NCBI RefSeq assembly: GCF_900109945.1
Contig: NZ_FOBX01000001.1
Span: 930,001 to 994,000, forward strand
Origin: Bradyrhizobium sp. OK095
GTDB lineage: Bacteria > Pseudomonadota > Alphaproteobacteria > Rhizobiales > Xanthobacteraceae
Direction: 5' to 3'
Length of the DNA stretch: 64,000 bases
A program made the translations under genes and the position numbers. The first letter of the stretch is position 1; every line of letters begins with the position of its first letter. The notes beneath the pieces were generated by a model. It saw only the letters and a list, made by a program, of their open reading frames with translations. It made no database searches and was not told the origin of the DNA. This document shows positions 18,413 to 27,005 of this stretch, piece by piece.

Positions 18413-18660
18413 CTCGAGGTCAACCGCACGTTGGATGCCACCGCGCGCCTCGCCCGCAGCATCGCCTCGCTATTCAACCCGATCCTCTATCCGGAATCGA
18501 CCGCGCACCTGGAGATCACCCAGGAGGAGATCGGCGCCCTCTCCGGCATGTCCCGCCCGAACGCCAACCGCGCGCTGAACCGGCTGGGGAAAGAGGGGCT
18601 GTTGCGGCTCGAATATGGTGGCGTGTCTATTCTCGATATCGAGCGTCTGCGGCTACGGGG
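18413..18660 (+). pseudogene. Truncated Crp/Fnr duplicate (C-terminal HTH only)
   Basis: From 18413 the DNA repeats the last 240 bp of the Crp/Fnr gene at 13871-14110 in the same orientation. Hand alignment shows roughly 25-30 differences. The encoded HTH is intact (EIGALSGMSRPNANRALNRLGKEGLLRLEYGG) but the whole effector-binding half is missing. Beyond about 18655 the frame runs on into unrelated sequence until 18814. An in-frame ATG at 18431 could still allow a 127-residue HTH protein, but no good ribosome-binding site is seen. The copy is most likely a dead fragment left by duplication. Confidence 0.85.
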
Positions 18661-19200
18661 ATTCGTGAAGCGTTCTCCCCGGCAACGAACAAATAATTTC
18701 TTCTGGCAAACAGGCCGCCCCTTTACGTCGGCGTGCAGGAATAGGTCACCCGCCTTTACAGAAGTCCAAGGCGACCTGGCGTCAGCCTGGCTTTTTGCCT
18801 GGAGTGTCGCTTGACTAGGAAGCAACTTGTGATAGCGTCTTGAGGTTGCTCGTGGACCGAGCGCGAAGCCCAATTGAAATTGACGAAAATTATTTGAGTC
18901 GTTTCGGCAGGTGTGTAAATGCCGCCGCGGCTACCAAGTTTCGATGCCACCGCGCAAATATTTCGATGACCGCAACAATCCCTCTCTGCCGTGCCATTCG
19001 GCCAATGAGGATGTCGGCCCGGGTGCCGAGGACAATCGACGAGAGCGCGCTGGGCTGGCTTTTTGAGGCCGACGGCGATCTCAGGTGAACTCAGCCCGCG
19101 GCTCAAGGCAGCGCAGTTGGTGTCGATATCTGGTTGACGATAGTCGGCGGCTTACATGAATGTTCCGCTGCAGCGACGTCATTTTCGACGGAGAGTGGTC
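18661..19200. other. A+T-richer intergenic stretch
   Basis: After the Crp/Fnr remnant, base composition drops noticeably (for example around 18870-18960). No gene is convincing in either strand. It probably holds the promoter of the two-gene cassette that follows and may mark the left border of an inserted segment. Confidence 0.4.
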
Positions 19201-20652
19201 ATGCTGGATCAACTATCGAAGCCTCAGCTAAATGGATCCACTCGAGTGCTGACATGGCCGAGCTGTTTTGAGGTCATGAGATTAGCCTTGGCCGGAGTGC
19301 ACTCGCGAGGAGCAGCGTTCCGCAGGCAGCTCTTGCTCAAGGCTATGAACCCAATTGCCGCACCTCCTCTGGAGATCGGCCTCGATCCTCGTCCGATGGT
19401 CTATTTGGCCTCGGAGGTGGAAACTAAGGAGAGGGCTCATCGCCTCCTTTGCGCGATCGTTCTTGCCTTAACAGTGCTCGCCTTCCTCCTTGGCATGCCT
19501 GAGACCATATTCGTGCTTCTCTTTCTTGTGGCAGGGATTGCTGTCGGCAAACGCCATGCCGACCGGCAAAGCAAGCTGGGCGAATACTCGAGGAGCAAGT
19601 TCAACCTGAATAGAGCGACGCAATTGCTCAATGCGGCGCATGACAGCAAACTAGATGTTGGAATTGGTCCATGCGACCAGCGCGTGCTGGTCTTTAAGGA
19701 TTTCGATCCGTTTAAATTCGCAGGGGTGCCTGTCGGCAAATGGTCCTTCACGGTTGATGTTGAGAGACCGGCGCAATCTGCGTCAGGCGCAGCGGAAATT
19801 CATCCGGTATCTTGCGAAGAAATCGAAGGTGCCATCAAACGGGAGCTTCCAGGGAGTGGCTTCGGCGACTTGCTTGTCAGAGAGATCATTGCGACTCGCG
19901 GCGAAGATGCCTTCATACTGCCGATGGTCTCGCATGAGGCGAATATCAACCAACCAAACGTAAGTTTGGACGGAGTCGCGGTGAGCGCCCTCGCACAGAA
20001 GCACCCCAATCTTGTTCGAAGCTACATCATGTTCCATGACATCCGCTGGGACGGCGGATTGATACTCACTCACATCGTTCGAACAGTGCTCAAGGGCAAG
20101 ATTTTTTACATCGAGACGAGCAGGTTTGTGCTGGCTCCCCCCTCCAAGGGATTCAAGGGCGTAGATACCACCAATCTCGATAACAAGAAGCTGTCGACAA
20201 AAATCGGCGAGTTCTTTGGTGTGGCGATCGTCAGCCCATTTGTGGTGATCGCCGAAACCTACAACCTTCTGGCGTTTGCAACGCTGAGCCGTTCGATCAA
20301 TAAGATCAAAAAGGAATATCTGGAAAGTCTGCAAACAAACCCGATGTTCAACTACGGGGCCGCCGATAGCACCAGACGCGAGATGACGGACGCGAAATTC
20401 GATCATTATTCTCAGAAGGCGGATTTGGATTTCGCTGTGAAGGCATTTGACCAGACCATTGTAGAGCTAGTTTACAAGTACATGGAGGACCATGGCGTGG
20501 ATGTTTCTGATCTGCGTAATAAGGTCATGACCATCTATAATTCGGGTATCATGGTCCAGGGTGGAGATGTGACTGCACAGGCGATGGCCGTTGGGCAGGG
20601 TGCCACGGCGCAGAGCAGTCAGAAGGGACCTACCAGGTCGAATGCGTCATGA
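19201..20652 (+). CDS. Unknown two-helix membrane protein with C-terminal shared motif (cassette gene 1)
   Basis: About 483 residues, family not recognised. A basic N-terminal region comes first, then a tight hairpin of two hydrophobic helices (about 82-98 and 102-116, GMPETIF turn). A large soluble domain follows (about 120-440, with FHDIRWDGGLILTHIVR and ETSRFVLAPPSKGFKG), then a Gly/Ala tail. The tail holds VTAQAMAVGQGATAQ (20569-20613), matched in the next gene by VSAQVMAVGKNATAI. I place the start at ATG 19201, seven bases after GGAG; ATG 19156 and ATG 19345 (MNPIAAPPLEIGLDPRP) are alternatives. It overlaps gene 2 by ATGA. G+C and codon choice are unlike the neighbours, suggesting transfer. 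The two-helix-plus-soluble layout resembles membrane effectors of bacterial conflict systems (for example SLATT-type), in topology only. Confidence 0.75.
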   Translation: MLDQLSKPQLNGSTRVLTWPSCFEVMRLALAGVHSRGAAFRRQLLLKAMNPIAAPPLEIGLDPRPMVYLASEVETKERAHRLLCAIVLALTVLAFLLGMPETIFVLLFLVAGIAVGKRHADRQSKLGEYSRSKFNLNRATQLLNAAHDSKLDVGIGPCDQRVLVFKDFDPFKFAGVPVGKWSFTVDVERPAQSASGAAEIHPVSCEEIEGAIKRELPGSGFGDLLVREIIATRGEDAFILPMVSHEANINQPNVSLDGVAVSALAQKHPNLVRSYIMFHDIRWDGGLILTHIVRTVLKGKIFYIETSRFVLAPPSKGFKGVDTTNLDNKKLSTKIGEFFGVAIVSPFVVIAETYNLLAFATLSRSINKIKKEYLESLQTNPMFNYGAADSTRREMTDAKFDHYSQKADLDFAVKAFDQTIVELVYKYMEDHGVDVSDLRNKVMTIYNSGIMVQGGDVTAQAMAVGQGATAQSSQKGPTRSNAS

Positions 20653-21035
20653 ACCGAAAATCAGACGCCTCGGGCAATCAGGGTATAATCGCCGACACCG
20701 TTAGTGCCCAAGTGATGGCTGTTGGGAAGAATGCGACGGCAATCCAAAACCTCTCTTCAGGAGACCTCTCTCAATTTCGCGCGTCACTCCAAGAACTCAA
20801 GACGGCGATCGAGGGGATCGCGCTTCCAGAGAAGGCGAAAGCATCGATTTCTGAGGATGTGAATGGATTAGAGGCGGAAGCTGCGAAGGCCACTCCGGAT
20901 CGGGGTCGGGTCGAAGGTGCGCTCAGATCGCTGGCCTCCTCGGCTCAACTGCTGGGAGAGTTCGTATCAAACGCCGGGACGATTCTCGCGCCCATCGCAA
21001 AGCTTGCCGCGATATTCGGTTTTGCAATTCCTTAG
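20649..21035 (+). CDS. Small helical protein with N-terminal shared motif (cassette gene 2)
   Basis: 128 residues. The first 35 are polar, Gly/Asn-rich and carry VSAQVMAVGKNATAI (20700-20744), the counterpart of the tail of gene 1. An amphipathic helical region follows (about 38-105, with LQELKTAIEGIALPEKAKASI and ATPDRGRVEGALRSLA). It ends in a hydrophobic helix (GTILAPIAKLAAIFGFAIP). The start codon overlaps the stop of gene 1 (ATGA), so the two are made together. A short motif, then LPE..K helices, then a hydrophobic end is a layout I associate with small accessory proteins of NLR-like/TIR conflict systems. That is recollection and inference, not a match. No enzyme motif is present. Confidence 0.75.
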   Translation: MNRKSDASGNQGIIADTVSAQVMAVGKNATAIQNLSSGDLSQFRASLQELKTAIEGIALPEKAKASISEDVNGLEAEAAKATPDRGRVEGALRSLASSAQLLGEFVSNAGTILAPIAKLAAIFGFAIP

Positions 21036-21093
21036 CTAAGGAGTGAATTATGGGGCGGCGGGGACGACGCTGAATGTAGCGCGATTCTGCGGC

Positions 21094-21942
21094 TTACCCT
21101 CGCTTCGCTGCTATCGTCGGTTTCCGCTCCGCGAGCGCCGCGGCCATCGCCGAGATCAGCGGGCGCATGAAATAGGCCTCATCCGCCGGCGAGATGTCGG
21201 TGCGCAGGCCGTGCGCGGCGAGCTCGCCGGAGACTGCAGGGCCCACCGAGGCGATCAGCGTCCGCTCAAAGCCTGTGCGCAGCTTCGCCTCGCTGCCATG
21301 CGCTTTCGCCGCCTCGATCAGGCGGCGGACCTGGCCGAGATTGGTCAGGGCGATGGAATCGATTCGTCCCTGCGCCATGTCGTCGATGGCGGCGACGATG
21401 TTGGCATCCGCTGCCTTGGAATCGTAGACATAAGGCAGCACGGTATCGACCTCGGCACCTTGCGCGGCAAGCGCGCCGGTCAGCGCGCTGTGGTCCTTGT
21501 CGGGATAGAGCTGGAGGCCGAGGCGGCGCCCCTTCAGGTCGAGCTTGCCCAGCATCTCGATTACGCCCTCGGTGGTCGGCTTCTCCGTGGTCTGCTGGGC
21601 CTCTAATCCGTTCTCGCGCAGCGCCTTGCCGGGCTTGGGGCCGCGGGTGAATTTTCGCGGTCGGGCAAGGGCCGCGACCAGGGCCTGGTCGAGCCCGCGG
21701 GCGCGCGCGAGCTTCATGATCCGCCGCAGGCCTTCGCCGGTCATCAGCACGAGGTCGTCAAGGGGCTTATCGATGGCGCGGCGGATCCAGGTCTCGACCG
21801 GGGCAGGGTCTGGCGCATCCTCGATCGTGAACATCGGGCATTGCACGACCTCGGCGCCTTGCTCGGCCAGCAGCTTGGAAAACTGCGCCTCCTCGCGCGT
21901 TTCCAGGATCAGGATGCGGGTGCCGTTCAAGCGGTCGGCCAT
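21094..21942 (-). CDS. hemD: Uroporphyrinogen-III synthase (HemD family)
   Basis: A 282-residue two-domain protein. The N-terminal half opens [32 protein letters not shown] and the C-terminal half carries [15 protein letters not shown] and [20 protein letters not shown], the latter the usual HemD end motif. It closes hydroxymethylbilane to uroporphyrinogen III in haem, sirohaem and cobalamin synthesis. It stands alone, converging with the cassette and diverging from purU, rather than beside hemC, so it may be a second, pathway-specific copy. That is inference. Confidence 0.85.
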   Translation of the reverse strand: MADRLNGTRILILETREEAQFSKLLAEQGAEVVQCPMFTIEDAPDPAPVETWIRRAIDKPLDDLVLMTGEGLRRIMKLARARGLDQALVAALARPRKFTRGPKPGKALRENGLEAQQTTEKPTTEGVIEMLGKLDLKGRRLGLQLYPDKDHSALTGALAAQGAEVDTVLPYVYDSKAADANIVAAIDDMAQGRIDSIALTNLGQVRRLIEAAKAHGSEAKLRTGFERTLIASVGPAVSGELAAHGLRTDISPADEAYFMRPLISAMAAALAERKPTIAAKRG

Positions 21943-22096
21943 GGGCGTGCTCCGGTCAGAATTTCAATCGTCCGTTCATCCTGACTCTGCGCCCGGGATT
22001 GGCGCAAGGGTCGCGTCGGTGATAGAGCAGGGCGCAAATCGCGGGTGTTCCGCGCACCGCTGCACAAACCTTGATCAAGAGCCAGTTCTCAACATC

Positions 22097-22960
22097 ATGC
22101 CCGATCATCAATATGTCCTGACCCTGTCCTGTCCGGATCGCCCCGGCATCGTCTCGGCGGTGTCGACCTTCCTGGCCCATAACGGACAGAACATTCTCGA
22201 CGCCCAGCAGTTCGATGACGTCGAGACCAAGAAGTTCTTCATGCGCGTGGTGTTCACCGCGGCCGATCTCGCCGTGGAGCTCACGGCGCTCCAGACCGGC
22301 TTTGCCGCGATCGCCGAGCGCTTCGGCATGGAATGGCAGATGCGCGACCGCGCTGCACATCGCAAGGTGATGTTGCTGGTGTCGAAATCCGACCATTGCC
22401 TGGTCGACATCCTCTATCGCTGGCGCACCGGCGAGCTGCCGATGATCTTGGCCGCGATCGTCTCCAACCATCCGCGCGAGGCCTATGACGGGCTCGATTT
22501 CGGCAGCATCCCGTTCCACTATTTGCCTGTCACCAAGGAGACCAAGCGCGAGCAGGAGGCGCAGATCCTCGATCTCGTCGCGAAAACCGGAACCGATCTC
22601 GTCGTGCTCGCCCGCTACATGCAGATCCTGTCGGATGATCTCTCGGCAAAACTGTCGGGGCGCTGCATCAATATCCACCACTCGTTCCTGCCGGGTTTCA
22701 AGGGCGCAAAGCCCTATCACCAGGCCCATGAGCGCGGCGTGAAGCTGATCGGCGCCACTGCGCATTACGTCACGCGCGATCTCGACGAGGGCCCGATCAT
22801 CGACCAGGACGTCGAGCGCATCAGCCATCGCGACACGCCGGAAGATCTCGTCCGCAAGGGCCGCGACATCGAGCGCCGCGTGCTGGCGCGCGCGATCCGC
22901 TACCATCTTGACGACCGCGTGATCCCCAACGGCCGCAAGACCGTGGTGTTCATGGATTAG
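22097..22960 (+). CDS. purU: Formyltetrahydrofolate deformylase
   Basis: 287 residues, the usual length. An N-terminal ACT domain ([25 protein letters not shown]) is followed by a formyltransferase domain. Catalytic elements are [18 protein letters not shown] (Asn, His), [19 protein letters not shown] (Asp) and [14 protein letters not shown]. It hydrolyses 10-formyl-THF to THF and formate, balancing one-carbon units. I use ATG 22097 (MPDHQYVLT); the frame extends upstream only as antisense to hemD. Confidence 0.95.
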   Translation: MPDHQYVLTLSCPDRPGIVSAVSTFLAHNGQNILDAQQFDDVETKKFFMRVVFTAADLAVELTALQTGFAAIAERFGMEWQMRDRAAHRKVMLLVSKSDHCLVDILYRWRTGELPMILAAIVSNHPREAYDGLDFGSIPFHYLPVTKETKREQEAQILDLVAKTGTDLVVLARYMQILSDDLSAKLSGRCINIHHSFLPGFKGAKPYHQAHERGVKLIGATAHYVTRDLDEGPIIDQDVERISHRDTPEDLVRKGRDIERRVLARAIRYHLDDRVIPNGRKTVVFMD

Positions 22961-22965
22961 CGAAT

Positions 22966-23023
22966 TGTGAGTAGCGAATAGAAAGGGTGGCCGTATTCGC
23001 CACTCCCTATTCGCCATTCGCTC
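22966..23023. repeat. Inverted repeat between purU and the lipoprotein gene
   Basis: GCGAATAG at 22974-22981 pairs with CTATTCGC at 23007-23014, with further pairing inside (GGGTGGC with GCCACTCCC). GCGAAT/ATTCGC words recur four times in 60 bp. It may act as a transcription end for both convergent genes; no T-run is present. Confidence 0.55.
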
Positions 23024-23025
23024 CC

Positions 23026-23310
23026 TCAGCGCACCGCGCCGGCCGACGTCGATCCCGTCGTGCCCTTCTGCGCCTGCTCTTCCTTTTCGCGATCCGCCGC
23101 CGGCATCAGCCGCTTGCGTTCGCGCTCCTTCAAGTAGGCGTCGTATTGCGGCGTGCCCGGCCGCGGTGGGGCGTCCGCCGGCAGGCCGCCGGCCCATTGC
23201 GGGACGTAGTCGCCCATCCCAGCCGAGAGTTTTTCGTTGACGGTGCCGCAGCCGGACAGCCCCGCGGCGAGTGCAACGAGGGTGAGTGCGGAGCGGAGAG
23301 ACTTGAGCAT
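23026..23310 (-). CDS. Small lipoprotein (94 aa)
   Basis: A type II signal peptide with lipobox LSGC (ALTLVALAAGLSGCGTVNEK) predicts lipidation at Cys21. The rest is a short, charged, Pro-rich chain (PPRPGTPQYDAYLKERERKRL) without a known domain. It would sit on the periplasmic side of the envelope. Conserved short proteins of this form occur in Bradyrhizobium relatives. Function unknown. Confidence 0.75.
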   Translation of the reverse strand: MLKSLRSALTLVALAAGLSGCGTVNEKLSAGMGDYVPQWAGGLPADAPPRPGTPQYDAYLKERERKRLMPAADREKEEQAQKGTTGSTSAGAVR

Positions 23311-23833
23311 TTTGGGCGCGCGAGTTCGATCGTTGGACGCCAGTTCAGGCTGGCACCGGGAGAGTAGCCTTCAACAAGGTAAAATAGACTTATTCGAGAG
23401 CAGGTAATTAGTTACCGAGATGCGGCCGGCCAGGCTCCTGCCGATGTCCGAATTCTGCAAGGGAAAGACGAAATCCTCCATCCACGCTGCCGATCGCCCT
23501 TCTAGACTGCGGCCAGAGCCTCGCGACAAATGGGCTGGACCGGCGCAGGGGCTTTTTCGTTGACAGGTCCATTTCATTTGTACAATCGTACAAATGAAAA
23601 CTGCCAAGATCCGGGCGTTCGGGTTACCCCGGCGTAACCGCGACACCGCTCCGCCCCTTGCTCATCGGAACGCTCGGATTGCGCCGAATGGTCGCCGAAC
23701 GTCCGATTGACAATGAGGGCGCGAAATATGCCATGTGGCGCGCGACATCGCGTATGCGTGAGCTAAGTTAAGGCAAGGATCGGGCACTCGATCCGGCGCA
23801 CAAGAGGTCAGGAATGAAGGGGAGGGACATCTG
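23311..23833. other. 523-bp intergenic stretch before the second Liv operon
   Basis: No convincing gene was found. A minus-strand frame at 23371-23646 lacks a plausible start and domain. The stretch holds the operator-like palindrome at 23572-23599 and, further right, the leader of the binding-protein gene with its strong GGGGAGGGA ribosome-binding site just before 23834. Confidence 0.5.
23560..23599 (+). promoter_or_regulatory. TTGACA box followed by a perfect operator-like palindrome
   Basis: TTTCATTTGTAC (23572-23583), spacer AATC and GTACAAATGAAA (23588-23599) form a perfect 12-bp-arm inverted repeat. TTGACA at 23560-23565 and TACAAT at 23581-23586 could be -35/-10 boxes (15-bp spacer, short), which would place the palindrome over the promoter. 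TTGTAC..GTACAA cores are typical of TetR-family operators. No TetR gene is near. A 38-codon frame starting at 23594 lies just downstream but shows no domain. Confidence 0.6.
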
Positions 23834-25024
23834 ATGTTCGAACGCAAACAACTGTCTCGTAAGGCTACTTGGGCCGCGGCAGCGGCTGCCATCGCGGGCT
23901 TTGCGGCCATCGTGCCTGTTAAGGCCGAGGACACCGTCAAGGTCGGTCTGATCCTGCCGATGACCGGCGGCCAGGCCTCCACCGGCAAGCAGATCGAAAA
24001 CGCGATCAAGCTCTACATGCAGCAGAAGGGCGACACCGTCGCCGGCAAGAAGATCGAGATCATCCTCAAGGATGACGCTGCAATCCCGGACAAGACCAAG
24101 ACCGCCGCGCAGGAGCTGATCGTCAACGACAAGGTCAGTTTCATCGCCGGTTTCGGCGTGACGCCGGCAGCACTCGCCGCGGCGCCGCTGGCGACGCAGG
24201 CCAAGATTCCGGAAGTGGTGATGGCGGCCGGCACCTCGATCATCACCGAGCGCTCGCCCTATATCGTGCGCACCAGCTTCACGCTGGCGCAGTCCTCGAC
24301 CATCATCGCCGACTGGGCGGTGAAGAACGGCATCAAGAAGGTGGCGACGCTCACCTCCGACTACGCGCCCGGCAATGACGCGCTGAACTTCTTCAAGCAG
24401 AATTTCACCGCCGGTGGCGGCGAGGTGGTCGAAGAGGTCAAGACGCCTCTCGCCAACCCCGACTTCGCGCCGTTCCTGCAGCGCATGAAGGATGCCAAGC
24501 CCGACGCCATCTTCGTGTTCGTGCCGGCAGGCCAAGGCGGCAACTTCATGAAGCAGTATGCCGAGCGCGGCCTCGACAAGGCGGGCATCAAGGTGATCGG
24601 GCCGGGCGACGTCACCGACGACGATTTGCTCAACAACATGGGCGACGCGGTGCTCGGCACGGTCACCGCGCATCTCTATTCGGCGGCGCATCCGTCCGCG
24701 ATGAACAAGGACTTCGTCGCGGCCTACAAGAAGGCCTACGGCAACCGTCCGGGCTTCATGGCGGTGAGCGGCTATGACGGCATCCACCTGATCTACGAAG
24801 CGCTGAAGAAGACGGGTGGCGACACCAATGGCGACAAGCTGATCGAGGCGATGAAGGGCCAGAAGTGGGAGAGCCCGCGTGGCCCGATCTCGATCGACCC
24901 CGAGACCCGCGACATCGTGCAGAACATTTACATCCGCAAGGTCGAGAAGGTCGACGGCGAGCTCTACAATGTCGAGTTCGCGACCTTCGAGGCTGTCAAG
25001 GACCTCGGCAAGACGAAGAAGTGA
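23834..25024 (+). CDS. Periplasmic substrate-binding protein of second Liv-type transporter
   Basis: 396 residues. A Sec signal peptide (AAAAAAIAGFAAIVPVKA) precedes EDTVKVGLILPMTGGQASTGKQIENAIKLYMQQ, the standard Peripla_BP_6 opening. Other family segments are FIAGFGVTPAALAAAPLATQAKIPEV and VTDDDLLNNMGDAVLGTVTAHLYS. The clean signal and strong GGGGAGGGA ribosome-binding site support ATG 23834. It is the first gene of a five-gene Liv operon. The ligand is not readable; an amino acid or aromatic acid is likely for the family. Confidence 0.93.
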   Translation: MFERKQLSRKATWAAAAAAIAGFAAIVPVKAEDTVKVGLILPMTGGQASTGKQIENAIKLYMQQKGDTVAGKKIEIILKDDAAIPDKTKTAAQELIVNDKVSFIAGFGVTPAALAAAPLATQAKIPEVVMAAGTSIITERSPYIVRTSFTLAQSSTIIADWAVKNGIKKVATLTSDYAPGNDALNFFKQNFTAGGGEVVEEVKTPLANPDFAPFLQRMKDAKPDAIFVFVPAGQGGNFMKQYAERGLDKAGIKVIGPGDVTDDDLLNNMGDAVLGTVTAHLYSAAHPSAMNKDFVAAYKKAYGNRPGFMAVSGYDGIHLIYEALKKTGGDTNGDKLIEAMKGQKWESPRGPISIDPETRDIVQNIYIRKVEKVDGELYNVEFATFEAVKDLGKTKK

Positions 25025-25041
25025 CGCGCGAAAGCGCGTCA
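25022..25041 (+). promoter_or_regulatory. Stem-loop at the end of the binding-protein gene
   Basis: TGACGCGC-GAAA-GCGCGTCA is a perfect 8-bp stem with a GNRA-type tetraloop beginning on the stop codon. No T-run follows. It could stabilise the upstream message so that binding protein is made in excess of the permeases. Confidence 0.5.
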
Positions 25042-25098
25042 CCCCGGGGCGCGCCTAGTGCGCGCTCCGGCCATGACGACTAACTCCAAGCTGAGACG

Positions 25099-25968
25099 AT
25101 GACCTCAATCCTCACCAACCTGTTCGATGGCGTTGCCTACGGCATGCTGCTGTTCGTGCTCGCTTGCGGGCTCGCGGTCACGCTCGGCCTGATGAACTTC
25201 GTCAATCTCGCTCACGGCGCCTTCGCCATGGCCGGCGGCTATGTCTGCATGGTGCTGGTCAACCGGATGGGCTGGCCGTTCTTCGCCGCGCTGCCGCTCG
25301 CCTTCGTCTCCTCTGCCGCGATCGGCATCGTGCTCGAGCGCGCGCTCTATCGCCATCTCTATGCGCGCAGCCATCTCGACCAAGTGCTGTTCACCATCGG
25401 CCTGACGTTCATGTCGGTCGCGGCCGTCGACTACATCCAGGGCTCGTCGCGCGTGTTCATCAATTTGCCCGCCGCGCTCCAGGGCCAGTTCGACGTGTTC
25501 GGCGTCGGCATCGGCCGCTACCGGCTGATGATCATCGTGATCTGCGGCCTGCTCACCATCGGTCTCCAGATGGTGCTGGCGAAAACGCGTTTCGGCAGCC
25601 GTCTGCGCGCCGCGGTCGATGACCCGCGCGCCGCAAGCGGGCTCGGCATCAACGTGCCGCAGGTGTTCGCCTTCACGTTTGCCTTCGGTTGTGGCCTCGC
25701 CGGCCTCGGCGGCGCGCTCAGCGCCGAGATCCTCGGCCTCGATCCGTATTTCCCGTTGAAATTCATGATCTACTTCCTGATCGTGGTCACCGTCGGCGGC
25801 TCGTCCTCGATCACCGGCCCGTTCCTGGCCTCGCTCCTGCTCGGCATCGGCGACGTCGCCGGCAAATATTACGTGCCGAAAATGGGACCCTTCGTGATCT
25901 ACACCATGATGATCGTGATCCTGATCTGGCGCCCCAACGGCCTGTTCGGCCGCACGGCCGCGCGTTGA
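25099..25968 (+). CDS. livH: HAAT-type ABC transporter permease LivH
   Basis: 289 residues with about eight membrane segments. It has GVAYGMLLFVLACGLAVTLGLMNFVNLAHGAFAM at the N terminus, the coupling loop RAAVDDPRAASGLGINVPQVF and the end MIVILIWRPNGLFGRTAAR. It is the first permease gene of the operon, 74 bp after the binding-protein gene. Confidence 0.93.
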   Translation: MTSILTNLFDGVAYGMLLFVLACGLAVTLGLMNFVNLAHGAFAMAGGYVCMVLVNRMGWPFFAALPLAFVSSAAIGIVLERALYRHLYARSHLDQVLFTIGLTFMSVAAVDYIQGSSRVFINLPAALQGQFDVFGVGIGRYRLMIIVICGLLTIGLQMVLAKTRFGSRLRAAVDDPRAASGLGINVPQVFAFTFAFGCGLAGLGGALSAEILGLDPYFPLKFMIYFLIVVTVGGSSSITGPFLASLLLGIGDVAGKYYVPKMGPFVIYTMMIVILIWRPNGLFGRTAAR

Positions 25969-25976
25969 GTTCGCCG

Positions 25977-27005
25977 ATGAACGCTTCTTCCGACGTCGGT
26001 TATCATGCCCAGCGCCACGCGCGCTGGCACTACGGCGAAGCCGTCTTCTGGCTCGCGGTGCTCGCCTGCGGATTCGTCTTTCCGAATCGTTATCTGATCA
26101 TGACGGACATCCTGCGCCTGGCGCTGTTTGCGATGTCGCTCGATCTCATCCTCGGCTATGCCGGCATCGTCTCGCTCGGCCATGCCGCGTTCTTCGGCGT
26201 CGGCGCCTATGCCGCCGGGCTTCTTGCCTTGCATGGCATCGTCAACGAGCCCGTGCTCGCGTTGATCGTCGCAGGCTTGGCTGCGATGGTGCTGGGCTTT
26301 GCCACCAGCTTCCTGGTAATCCGCGGCGTCGACCTGACCCGGCTGATGGTGACGCTCGGCATCGCGCTGCTGCTGGAAGCACTCGCCGAGCGCTTCTCCA
26401 ACATCACAGGCGGCACCGATGGCCTGCAAGGCATCGAGATGCAGCCGATCTTGGGCGAGATCCCGTTCGACATGTTCGGCAAGGCCGGCTTCTTCTATTC
26501 GCTGGCCGTGCTGTTCGTGTTGTTCCTGCTCGCCCGCCGCATCGTGCATTCGCCGTTCGGCCTGTCGCTGCGCGCGATCAAGAACAATCCGCTCCGCGCC
26601 GCCGCCATTGGCATTCCCGTCAATCGCCGCCTGATCGCGATCTATACGCTCGCGGCGTTCTATGCCGGCATCGCAGGTGCGCTGTTCACCCAGACCACGG
26701 CGATTGCTTCGCTCGACGTGTTCGCCTTCGACCGCTCCGCCGATTTGATGCTGGTGCTCGTCATCGGCGGCACCGGCTATCTCTATGGCGGGCTGATCGG
26801 CGCGGTGCTGTTCCGCCTGCTTCAGGAAGTGTTCTCCACCATCACTCCGCAATATTGGCAATTCTGGATCGGTCTCGTGCTGGTCGTGATCGTGCTGGTC
26901 GGCCGCCAGCGCCTGCATCGCTGGATGTTGTATGTGCCGAACCTGATCATCAAGCAGGTTGCGGGCCGCAAAGCGGTCGTCGCTGTGCCGGAGGGCGATT
27001 CATGA
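25977..27005 (+). CDS. livM: HAAT-type ABC transporter permease LivM
   Basis: 342 residues. LDLILGYAGIVSLGHAAFFGVGAYAAG is the family signature. The coupling region is SLRAIKNNPLRAAAIGIPVNRRLIAIY, followed by GGTGYLYGGLIGAVLF. I place the start at ATG 25977, nine bases after the livH stop. The open frame extends upstream only within livH. It overlaps the livG start by 4 bp. Confidence 0.92.
   Translation: MNASSDVGYHAQRHARWHYGEAVFWLAVLACGFVFPNRYLIMTDILRLALFAMSLDLILGYAGIVSLGHAAFFGVGAYAAGLLALHGIVNEPVLALIVAGLAAMVLGFATSFLVIRGVDLTRLMVTLGIALLLEALAERFSNITGGTDGLQGIEMQPILGEIPFDMFGKAGFFYSLAVLFVLFLLARRIVHSPFGLSLRAIKNNPLRAAAIGIPVNRRLIAIYTLAAFYAGIAGALFTQTTAIASLDVFAFDRSADLMLVLVIGGTGYLYGGLIGAVLFRLLQEVFSTITPQYWQFWIGLVLVVIVLVGRQRLHRWMLYVPNLIIKQVAGRKAVVAVPEGDS

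Noticed and set aside
23371..23646. 91-codon minus-strand frame
   Set aside because: No ribosome-binding site or domain, and it runs across the operator-like palindrome; likely chance.
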